Part shown: positions 22,522 through 34,200 of the stretch, in pieces | How the letters are laid out: each line of letters starts with the position of its first letter | Numbering within the stretch: position 1 is the stretch's first letter | From: Mycogone perniciosa | Lineage: Eukaryota; Ascomycota; Sordariomycetes; Hypocreales; Hypocreaceae | NCBI GenBank assembly: GCA_025331125.1 | Contig: JAOALB010000031.1 | Coordinates: 186,001-250,000, forward strand | Direction: 5' to 3' | Length of the DNA stretch: 64,000 bases | Notes under the pieces: generated by a model | What the model saw: the letters and a program-made list of their open reading frames with translations, nothing else | What the model was told of the DNA's origin: nothing | The model's database searches: none | Made by a program: the position numbers and the translations under genes

Positions 22522-23971
22522 ATGGACAGTCAAGCGCCCAACTCCCCGAGCCAACATGAAGCGCCAAACTCCCCGATAGAACAGGAAGATAGCAGGCCTT
22601 TGCCGGATCTGCAAAACTTCCAGTTCACATTTGACCACTCGAATATTATTGAACCTGATGTAAGGCTGTCCCGCCTCCAGCTCCATTGTTAGAAGTGTGC
22701 TCACTCGACGGTGCCGCAGTCATCATCAGGGGGATTGTGAGCATATTTAGAGAGTATCTCGGCAGTATTGCATTCTAACAGGCGTAACCGCGCATAGAAG
22801 CGACTCGATATCTCTGACGGACAGTGTGCAGGATTTTCCCGAGGAATTTGGTCGCACCTATCACGCCTACCGAGCAGGATGTAGGACACCCGTTCCCAAC
22901 GCCCCAAGTTCAAACTGATCATAGTTATTACGCAGCATACGCTTACCCGAACGACCCTCCGGAACAGGAGAGACTGGCGCTCCAAGGTCCTATCATCAAG
23001 AAGCTCTTCGGCGACAAGCTCTATTTTGCTCCACTCTCCACGTCGAGGCCTCCGCGGTTCATCCTCGATGTGGCCACAGGCGTGGGGGACTGGGCTATCG
23101 AGATGGGTGACTTGTTCCCCTCGTCTCAGATCATTGGCACGGATCTGTCACCGATTCAGCCAGAGCTGGTGCCTCCTAATGTCAACTTCTACGTCGAGGA
23201 CTCGTAGGTGGCCGACTAACAAAAATAACTTGGATACACATCCTGACTAATCGTCCTCGCCTTGCAGATCCGACTCTTGGGACTACACAGAAAAGTTTGG
23301 TTATATACACACCCGACTGACTGCAGGTAGCTGGGCTTCTTTCGAGCAAGAGATTGCTGAGCAGGCCTTCGAGGCGCTCGAGCCTGGCGGCTGGTTCGAA
23401 TCACAGGAACTAGAAGGCGTCTTTGGTTGCGACGACGGTACTATGGACCTTAACGGACCTATGTGTACATGGATGCATGAAATGAGAGCCGCTGCGCATA
23501 GCCTTAATCGCCCTGCTATTTTAGGCTCTATTCTTAAGGAAGTGTATGAGAGGGTCGGCTTCGTTGATGTGCAGGAGCGCATCTTCAAAATACCAACCAA
23601 CGCCTGGCCAAGGGATAATCGACTCAAGGAAATAGGGTGGATGTGGGAGGAAAGCTTCTCGCAAGGACTGAACGGCTTCTCCTTCCAGCTCTTGAACAAA
23701 GTCTACAACCGAACCGCAGAAGAGATCGAGGTCAGCATCAGACTTGAGTATTTCGATTTCATTATCCAGCCACGCCTGGCAACAGCGTCGAGGCTGATCT
23801 TAATGACGTACTCTGCTAACTCTTTGTTACTAGGTATCCCTGATCGACATCCGACGGGAACTGTCCGACCCGCATATACACGCCTACATGCCTGTTTTCG
23901 TTGTGTGGGGAAGAAAACCATACATTGGAGAGAAATATGTTCCTGTAGTAGATCATCCAGCAATGGAGTAG
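22522..23971 (+). CDS. LaeA-like (TAM/UMTA-type) SAM-dependent methyltransferase
   Basis: The protein belongs to the LaeA-like class I methyltransferases common beside fungal secondary-metabolite genes. Exons are 22522-22659, about 22766-22880 (alternative start 22751), 22936-23203, 23268-23730 and 23834-23971, giving about 373 residues. The joined frame shows SLTDSVQDFPEEFGRTYHAY, then SYAYPNDPPEQERL, the SAM loop LDVATGVGDWAIEMG, YIHTRLTAGSW, and EPGGWFESQE, all in family order. The C-terminal exon reads VSLIDIRRELSDP and ends PAMEStop, recovered only if the 103 bp intron 23731-23833 is removed. The intron after exon 1 is the least certain. Whether it methylates a small molecule or acts as a regulator cannot be decided. 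It lies between a P450 and the PKS-NRPS, so cluster membership is likely. Confidence 0.87.
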
Positions 23972-25284
23972 ATGAGTATGTAACAAGTGGCCGCATGTCC
24001 TTCGTGTACGAAGTACAGCAAATCACTCTTCAACCAGACCTTTGGGTCACCAGAAACCCACCATCAGACTTGGAAATTGGTGCCCGATTAATGCCATTAG
24101 GCCGTGTTAATTGTCAATACGGTTCCTCCATGCGAGTCACATTCCAACAGGATGACAAATTCATCATCATTCTAGCCAATCGTTCCAAATCAGGAAGAAT
24201 AGCCGGATCCGTCATGCTCGGGTTTATATTCCGTTTTTGACATTCCTTTCATCCATTTCCGTCATCCGATAACGTTTATTCAAGAGCCTAGTCGCTGACC
24301 AGGAAAAGGTAGCAATACCTGCACGTCCTACCGTCGCAGGCTTGTCGGCGAGACACGGCTTGCTCAAGCAACGTCAGCAGCATCCTTCGGACCGGTGCTG
24401 GAGTCAATATACCTGGCATCCGAGGGCATGAGCACAAATTTTCATCAGAGTAATCCTACAATACGTGGGAGCTCTCTGTCCATAGTTGTCCGTTCCATCA
24501 GCGCATCCTATGCTACCGATTCGGTGGCTGGAGTGCTTGTTTATGGAGGCAATGCTTCCCATGCTTGTTCCCCCAAGCTACCAACACGCGGCTGGACAGC
24601 CTCCTGCAGCCAGCCACTATGCACGTTGCAGAGCTTGTAAAACTGACAATCGCAAGGCTGTGTTTTACAATACTCGACCATAATTGAGATGTTTTAGTAA
24701 TGACGTTTACGTGGAGCTAGTTGTCGAATTGAGGCTCACCGTTGTTATTATCCGGGTACGAAGCCAACCAGCCAATATTAATAATACATGTTCATTTACA
24801 CCCAAGTCTACTTTCGGTCTGTCACCTAGAATAGCTGTCTGCTTTTGTAATCTATTGTCTATATTAAGACCTGATTTGCCAGGTTTAGATTGTCTTCTGT
24901 CAGATGTGTCACCTTGGGCTCATTTTGACAAGCCAATCAACCAGTTTCATGTCAGTGGCAAGTTTCACGGTGTTGCGGAGGTCAGGCCGTTTTGATAGAT
25001 TTTGCCAACATTTTCTTTTCTGGTGTTATTTTACATGAGCTAAGAAACCTTAGGAAAGCGCCAAAAGTAATGCTAGTAATAATATGTATTAAGGCAGATA
25101 CCATATATATATATATATATATATATAGAGGCAGGTTTAACGCTAACAAGTAAAGTAAATATTTATACCTGTGGGTAAGCTAGCCGCGCATTTGGAGCCG
25201 GCAAACGATGGCCATCATGGTTATTGTTTGTTCATATCTGTTTCCGTGTATCATTTTTGTTTCGTGACATGTCTCATACCCCCA
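23972..25284. other. intergenic stretch downstream of the methyltransferase and PKS-NRPS (convergent 3' ends)
   Basis: Two genes converge here, so terminators for both are expected. It holds an AT dinucleotide microsatellite (25103-25127). Short + strand frames at 24395-24995 have no recognisable features. Confidence 0.55.
25103..25127 (+). repeat. AT dinucleotide microsatellite
   Basis: About twelve uninterrupted AT units lie 158 bp beyond the PKS-NRPS stop codon. Confidence 0.9.
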
Positions 25285-28200
25285 TCAAACGCCTAAGTAT
25301 GGGAATATGAGAGGCTTTCCACTCTCCATATTGGCTCTCAAGTGAATCATGAGGAGCTCCCCCATACCAAACGAGACCGCAGCTCTCAGCCATTCCAATG
25401 GATCGACCAACTCAAACTCGCCACCATATAATGCCTGCATCCGCTGTGCCATCTCAGTAAAGGGCACACGGACATCGCTGCTATGATGGCGGAAGCAGAC
25501 CAGCCCAGCGATCGCGGGAGGCTCACAGGCGATCTCAGTTGCTACTTGAACCACATCTTTGAAGTCAAAGAAGCCCTCCGCTGTAGCCACTTGCGGTACC
25601 TTGAAACTGATGCGCGAATAGTGCACCACGGAGTTCATTACCTCTTCAGCCGGTGCTTTCTCCCCTGTCAACGCACAGTGTCGATGGATCACTACTGGAA
25701 GACCCGTCTCTCGCGACACATTCTCGAGGAAAATTTCGCTGGCCCGTTTGGATGCTGTAACGCCCTGGGTGCCATCGGTTGGTGGTTTGTGGGAAGCCAT
25801 TGAAACGGGCCCTCCTTCATGCCGACCAGAGAGGAGGACGACACGAGGCGCCGAGACGAAATGGAAGGGGATTCGTCGTGGGACAGCCAATCTAACCAAC
25901 GATTGTGTTGACAGGTAGAGCACTTGCTTGACTGATGAATAATTGTTCATGCAATGACCCTGGACCGCTGCATGCATGATCTGGTCAATGTTCGACTGAA
26001 GAAACGCTGCTTCTTTGCCTGACAGACCCAGGTTGGGGCTCAGCAAGCTACCGGAATAGACGATTACCTTGCCGGTATCATCAGATGGGATCTTGTGTCT
26101 TGCATCCTCGGGCACTGCAACGCAATGAATGCTCACAATGTCGTCGTCCATGATTAAGCAACGGAGGATCTCCCCACCCAGGAAGGTTGTTGAACCTGTG
26201 AGAAGGACTTGACGCTTGTGTTTTCGAGGCTCTGGAGCCGGTGTATCACTGTGGGCGGCCTCTAAGATATGCGTAGGAATCGCTGTCTCCGCATTCCAGT
26301 CGATTGTCTCCTCAGCGAGGAGGCCACGTTCTTTGTGCATAGCAGCTGCCATCTTCCTCAGCGTGGTGGCTTGGTATAGTTCTTGGAGCGATAACACGAC
26401 ACCGGTCTTCTCCCTGATTGCATTCTGCAGACGAACAAGAAGAAGGGAGCTTCCACCTACAGTGAAGAAGTCCGAGTCCGGTCCGATATTTGCTGCGCCT
26501 GCGGCTTCGCCAAGCACTTCTCTCCAAACGACCAACAGTTCACCCTCGGGCACCGTGAGAGTAGCTTTGTTGGCGTTCTCATCTTTTTGCGCGGGCAGCG
26601 GAAGAGCCTGCACTGCTCTTCTATCAACCTTCCCGTTTGGAGTCGTTGGCAGACGATCCAATGCTACTATAATCGAGGGAATCATGTAGCGAGGTAGTGG
26701 AAGGTCTCGACGAATCAAATCTAGCTGAGCCTGCTCCAGATCCTTTCCTCGCACAAATACTACATGGGCTGCGAGATACTCTGGGTTGCCGCGAACTGTC
26801 ACCACTGCATCAGCGAGGGAGTCCTCAGGGGCAGCTTTTAGAATGGCGCCCGCCACTTCGTTGAGATCGATACGCAGGCCACGGAGCTTGATGACTGTAT
26901 CGCCGCCATCAGTCCTACCAAGGAACGTAAGTGAACCATCTGGCTGCAGAAGGCCCCTGTCGCCGGTTTTGTACATGACTCCCCATCCCCGGGCCAAGTC
27001 TTGAGGGGTTGCAAATGGGTCATGGACGAACTTGGCACTGCTCAGTACAGGATCTAGATAGCCTTTGGCGACTCCAGCACCGGCGACACAGATCTCTCCC
27101 GGCATCCCAGGAGGCAAGGCAGTGCTGCCATCTTCACTAAGGATGTAGATGAAGGTGTTTGGAATAGCCTCACCAACCGAGCTGGTTGTGTCGCCTTGAC
27201 TATCATGGGTCTCATCAACTGCCTCAGCACCTACATATACTGGGATACTCTGGAATGTTGTGGCGCAGGAAACCTCAGTAGGTCCATAGCAGTCCGTCAA
27301 AGTCAAGTTGGGAAGCTCTAACCGCTTCAGTGCAGTGATGAGCCTCTCCATGGCAACTTCACCACCAGAACAGGCGTGCTTCCAAGACGTGCACTGCTGC
27401 AGACAATCGGCGGCATAGGTAGCAAGCATCAAGTACTCTGACGGTGTGCACAGAGTAAACTCGATTCCCTCATCAAGGATTAACTGGGCAATCATGCTTG
27501 GATCCCCGCGAGCCTTTGCTGGTGCGACTACGAGCGTTCCTCCGTTAGCGAAGGCATTGAATGCTTGGGCAATGGCCATGTCAAAGGCGACAGAGGTCTG
27601 CTGCAACACTGTCACTCGGCCAAGATCAAGCTTTGCTCTTTTGGCGGCGGCGTAGTTCATGATGCCGCTCTGGCCTAGTCTGATACCCTTTGGTATGCCT
27701 GTGGAACCACTTGTGAAGAGGAGGAAGCTGTCCCCTGCGGTTGTCGATGGAGCAAGGAGGGTACTATTTCCCTCAGCAGATATGTCCAACTTCGACAAGT
27801 TGAGCGTGGGAGTCTCGCCATCGCCGTGATCTTCGGCAGTAACATTAGCCGTGGCAGTATGGAATACCAAGATGTCCGGCTTGCATGTATTAATCATGGC
27901 ACGGCGCCGTGTCGCTGGAAGGCTGATATCCAGTGGGACATACACGGCTCCGATGTGGAGAATGGCAAGCATCGTCGCATAGGTATCGATGCTAGGCTCA
28001 CACAGAACCGCGATGCGAGATCCCAAACTTGCCTTTGCATCAATGAGCGAGGCGGCGTATACACTGACGCGCTGGGCTAGCTGCTTGTATGACAAGGAAC
28101 CTTTAGCATCCTTAATGGCCACCGAATCTGGGTAAGCGGAACAGACTTGTTGAAACCTCTCTGTCAGTGTCTTTGGCCACAGATATTCTACCGTAGGGCC

Positions 28201-31200
28201 TCTTCCAAGAGTGATGGCTCGCCGGACCTGAGTGTCACTGTACAGCTTGCAGTGCTTCACTTTGGCTGATTGATCGCGACATAAAGACTCAACCAAGCCA
28301 ATATAGGTCTCCATGATGAACTCGGTGGCAGAGATCGAATACAAATTGTCGGCAGTAATACACTCAATGAGATGGCCCTGTGTGGCAGTTTGGGTGACGT
28401 TGATTGTCAAGTCATGCGGTGTCTTCACATCCGCATACTTCTCCATGACCATGATACAGTCGCCCAATGGTCTCTGCAAGATGTCACCGACGCGGTAATT
28501 AAAGGCCACCTGAAAGAGAGGCGTATGTACTGGAGAGCGTTCGATACCAAGCCTCTCTAGAAGTACGTCGAATGGGACTTGTGCATTGTCGAATGCGCTT
28601 AGTACCGTATGCGATGTTTGACTTGCAAGCTCTGCAAAAGATTGTTCAGTATTGATCTTGAATCGCATTGGCAGGATATTAGCAAAATGGCCAATGGTAT
28701 CGGTAAAATCTCCAGCACGACCGCGGCCACTGTCTGTCACACCTATGCAGATATCCTCAACATCTGCAAGACGAGATAGGAGGACCTGCATGGTGGCTAG
28801 GTAGAATTGCATTGAGGTTGCTCCGCAAGCTTGGCTGGCCTCTCGGACACTCTTTGCCATGTCACCAGTCAACTCCCGTGAGACAATGTGGTTCCCAAAT
28901 ACATGACGAGCCTGTCTGGTTCTGACTTGGGAGAACGGCAATAAAGGGAATAAACTGGGAATTGGGTCAAGTTGGCGTTTCCAGAAGTCCGTGGGTTCGT
29001 CGAAGCCACCGTTATCCAGGTCCTCAATCTGCTGGCGAGTAAAGTCTAGATATGAACTCAAAGGCAATGGTAATGGCGACATACCGTATGCTCGATCAAG
29101 GTCGCGAAGGAAAATACTGAAGCTCAGAGCATCGCTGGCGATGAGGTGAAAGCCAAACACCATGGTATGCGATTGAGAGTCATGCGAGATAAGTATTGCC
29201 CGGAACGTCTCCCCGTACACGAGCGCGTACTCACGTTTTGCGACTGTTTCGAAAGCATGCTCTTCCGCCTGTGATATCGAAGAGTGGACGTGGACCAGCC
29301 GGTTCGAATTGATGTTGCGTGCGACATGCTGTTTCAGCTGGGGACTGCCTGGGTCAGCGAAGAAGCATGTCTGGTATGAACCGTGATGAGACAAGGTTTT
29401 CTCCATGGCACGTGCCAGTCTGTTAACGTTCAAAGGTCCCTTGATACTATATTGTGCTGTTACGTTGAATGAGGTCTGGTCTTCCAAGAAGGTATGGAGG
29501 AAGTGGATGCCCGCTTGTGCAAATGATAAGCGTTCTGTGCGTTTGTACTCTAAAGCAACTTTTGGGTTCTCCAGATCCGGAAGTTTTATCTCCAACTTGT
29601 GCAAAGATTCTGACAAAGGTGAAGATAGCTTGACTGCTCCAGTTTCAGATTGCGCGCCAAGAACCCTGGAGTTGGTTGACATGACTTCGTCATTGGAAGA
29701 TGTTGGCGTAATTGGAGAGTCTAAAGAAGCCTCCGAGTCATTGTATTGAGAGTCTTTTGTTGGTGTTTCTGGTGATGCTATGTGTTGGGTTGTGGCAGGA
29801 TTGTCCGTTCGAATCTCGAGTATCGTTGTGCGTTCAGCTTGTGCTTCATCTGTCTCTTCCCCTTTCTTGCCAATGAAATTTTCCGCAACACTTGCGCAAA
29901 TCGACAACATGGGCTCTCTACCGAGGATTCGGAGAAGAGGCATGTTAATTTTCATCTCGTTGAGCAGCCACTTTCGGATATCTATGCCATTCAGAGAATC
30001 GAGTCCCATGTCAGCCAAAGGCGCATTGGTGTCGATTGACGCCCTCGGAACCTTGATCATCAACTCAATCTTCTTGTAGAAGAGTTCCTTGACTGCCTCG
30101 GTAGCTTCGGTGATATCGCTCGATTTGTCGAGATTCTCGCGCAAGTGCTGCATGGATGACGAAGAAGCGTTGACAGGCGTTGGACCGTCTGCGGCTGTAG
30201 GTGCATGAACCATGTGGGAGAAGAAGGCCTTGTCTACCCATAATGGCTTATCTATTTTGCCATCATCGACATATGACTGCATCCCCATGATCACTTCGCC
30301 ACTTGCTGAGTTTGGCCTCCCGGACACGATACCCTGCAGTACAACATGGTGGAATTCCGATTCAGCAAGCGGAGTCACGAGTAGGGAACGGAGACGTTCT
30401 TCTATATCGGTGCCTTCGGACCGGTCCATTCTGGCAACGTAGCCGACATCCACCAGCAATCCGAAATGGAGCACAGATGCTGCTTGCCCACGACGTCTTC
30501 GCTTTTCTACCAGACTCGTCATGAACATGTTGCCAGCGTGGTACATAGCCTGTCCTGGATTGCCACAGACAGTCGCCAGAGAACCAAAGGTGAGGAAGAA
30601 ATCCAGGTTGTCCTTGGAGAACTCTTGGTCAAGATTCACGGTGCCATCAACCTTGGGCTTCAATTGTCTTGCAACATTTTCAGCAGAGAAGTTCACGAAT
30701 AGCCCGGGTTCAAAGACCAGCGCTGCATTCGCAACTCCTCCAATCTCAGGCATGCTTTGACGGAGCATGGCGACTGTTTCCTGCACTTGCGCCCGGTCTG
30801 TCACGTCCATCTTCACAATCTGAATATTGGCACCCATTGATCGCAAATCCTTGATCCAATGGGGATCACTTGCAGAATTACGGCTGGCAAGAACGATATG
30901 ACGTGCTCCGCCCTGGATCATGAAGCGGCAAAGAGATTGACCAAGTTCACCCGCCATGCCTACCAGGAAGTAGGTCTTATTCGGAGAGAGAAGATCGGCG
31001 GCCTCGAGTGGCTGTATGGTTGAGTTGACTGGACCACTTCGTTTCCAATCCACTACAGCAGAGAGGCGCTCTCTATGAGGTAGAAGCTGCTGAGGCGCAT
31101 CCTTGATGTTGACAATGGTAGCTTGAGGGACCTCTCTTCGCGCAGTAGAAGCTGTCTTGTACGCTTGGTAGGCCTTTGCAATGACCGCTTCCACTTTCGT

Positions 31201-34200
31201 CGACTGTTGAGGTATACAGCTGGTATCGAAGCTGCGGACTGCACAGTGTTTGGGCAGAGACGGCAAGATATTGTCTACGTCTGCGTTGGAGAACCTTAGA
31301 AGGGCTGAAGTATCGCGAGGGATCAGTCTCTGAATAGCCCATTCTGCGGCGCGTGGATGCACAGTTATCCAACCTGGTCGCTGTTCTCTTGTGGCCGCGG
31401 TGACTACAACAAACAACACCTTCCGCCCTGTCTGCGCTGCAGCTGTCGAGATTGCCTTTGCCATAGCATCCGATACGCCGCACATGAGAGCTGTGCCATA
31501 GCTTGGGATACTGGGAAGCACAAAAGATGCAACAAGGGCAGATGCCACCCCGACAAGTGTTTCAGCATCAAATGGCTGTGAGTCTATCGGCTTGAAGAGA
31601 CTATCCGCGTCCACTACGACAGTCGAAGAATCTGTCTCGGACAAGACCAAGACAGCCTCTGAGCTTGCCGCACCCGAGTTTTGCGGATGCCCGAGGCAAA
31701 GGACGCACGGCTTCTCCTGGCCTGAGTGCAATGCCACAGACATGTTAACATCAACGGCGACATGGGTGTCTGGGACATCAAGGGACCTGCACTGCACAAG
31801 GCTTGGTGAGGCATCGTGGTATACAACTTCAATCCTGTCTGTCGGCTCTGAAAGTTTGCTGACTCTGCGGCGCTTCGCGTTGAGGCTTTCATTAGCCATG
31901 CTGTCTTGCACAATACGTGGTACTAGGACTTGATCGCCCTTTACCACTACCTCCGGCTCTTGAACCCAGAGCATCTTGTGCTCCTCGTTCTGGAATGACG
32001 ATGCGAGAGCCATTCGAAAGAGATGTTGAATAATCACGCCAAGATTCAATGGAGTTGTGCTATCAAAGTCAAGGAACTGCATATTCACATGTGGCAGCTC
32101 AACCGCCAAGGCACGGCCAATGCCAACCATCATGTTAGAATACGGGTCATCAACAAGACGTTTCGCTGTGACCCATAGGATGTTCCTCGCAGTGCCCAAC
32201 ATTTCTTGCAGGTTCTCAAGCCTTTGAGTAGTCAGTGACTCTGTGAAGAATGCCTTGTCAAGGTCGGCGAGGCACAACACAAACGTTCCAGGGAGCATCG
32301 TCGCGGGATCTAACTCGTCTATGCTGTCGCATGATGTGATATTCGATGCCCAGCCGCGCAGCATCTTTTCTGCTCGGCGCACCAGCTTTGAAACAGCCAA
32401 AGTATTGCCCCCTATGATCAAAACCGGACTTTCCGGGATACCATCGATTGACATGAGCGGATCACGTAGGAGATCGAAGCACTCGTCAACTGCCTGAGTG
32501 GAAAAGACCGAATAGCTGTGCTGGGAGACATTGGCATGGTCGTGAATGATGCAGTCGATGCCAGAGAAGCCATGTCGTTGAAGAATATCGTCCCATTTCT
32601 TTGGCCCCATTCCAGGACCCATAGTCCTCCCTTCATCAATGCCGAGCCACCAGCTCTCCACGCCTCCCATGAGACCGGTTGTGTGGATCGTAGACCCCGT
32701 CACCTCGATGGTGATTAGGAAGCCTCCGGGACGCAAAAGGGATCTAATGTTCTGCACTGCCTCTGACACCTTTTGGGTCGCGTGTAAAGTGTTGGTTGCA
32801 ATGATAACATCATAGCTCTCTTCCGAAAAGCCTTGTCCCGCTGGTGAACTCCCAACGTTAAACACCTTCAAGTCCACCTTTTGTATATGCTCATCAGGTA
32901 ACCTCTCGGCTATTTCATTCAACAGACTCGCGGAGACATCGGTGCATGTGAATGACGAGTAGGCGTTGCCAATGGCGTCCAACACACTCAAAGTGGTGTC
33001 TGCACCAACCCCAAGAATCTTGGTCCTGGGATATTTGTGGGTAATCTGACGCATGAGATCGACCACGTACTTGGTACAAGCCATCAGTCCACTACTTTCA
33101 TTATACAATCGGCTGAGCAAATCGTCCTGTAGCATATGCTCCAGTATCTCAGATTCCCCTCGGACTACGGAAGGCAGGTTCTCGCCAACCGCCATCAACA
33201 TCGCGATTTCCATGTTGCTAGGATATTGATGGGCAAGTTCAAGTATAACACCATGGCTGTCATTCAACCACTCCTTGTTCAAGATGGGGTGATTCCCTTC
33301 TTGGGCCATGGCCAGAATTGCGTTGATATAGCGGATCAACTCTTGGTGATGCCATTTTGCTACCGGTATCTCATCTGGACGTATCTGGCGGATAAGATTT
33401 TGCATAAAGAAGAGTGCTATGCGCTCATACACTTCAATCATGTCTACCGGCTGCTTCCTGTCGACTTGTACTGGCGATGGGGAAGTTAGGCCATATGCGA
33501 CATCAACGCCCCAAGTCGTCTTGACAAAAACATTCCGATCATCCGATGGCTGCGGCTCTGCGATCGCCTTGACGATTAAGCCATCTATTTGTATTCCACA
33601 GGTATTGCTTTCACTGTCTGGGCCGGCACATACGTGGATATCAACTTCAACCACCGATTTGGTCGAACGCGCCATCCGAGCCTCAATCTCAACGGTCGCT
33701 TCTCCTAATGCTCCCCTGTATATCTGATTGGGATTGACAATCACGCGTCGAATTCCAACAGGCAGGTATGGACCCACCATGGTATTCTCGGCAACAGACA
33801 CAAAGGTTGCTAGACCGGCCTGAAAAGCGATGTCTAAGACAGCAGGATGGAGCGTATAGTTGACATCGAGTTCCCCCTCAGCCCATGAAGCAGTTGCCTT
33901 CGCATGGCCCCATAACCTATTAATCGAACGTAGGGAACGGAAGACACCCTCGTACACAAGCCCAAGGTCCGAAACTGCACCATGGAATTTCTCCGTACTG
34001 AGCGGCGGGAGTTCGGATTGAGAGATTGGGTTCAATGGCATGTCGCCTGGCTCTGCTTGGCCAAGGTGGATGAGTAGGCGCCCATCGCAAGATTTGTCCA
34101 AAACACGCTCGTCTGTACAAGTACAGCAAACGAATTCTGCCTCAACGATCGAGTCATCTTGAATAATGGAGGCGCAGCTCTTGGTGCGGATGGTGAATAA

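Noticed and set aside
23443..24240. 265-codon frame extending past the methyltransferase
   Set aside because: The end of this frame reads through intron 23731-23833; splicing gives the conserved C-terminus and a stop at 23971.
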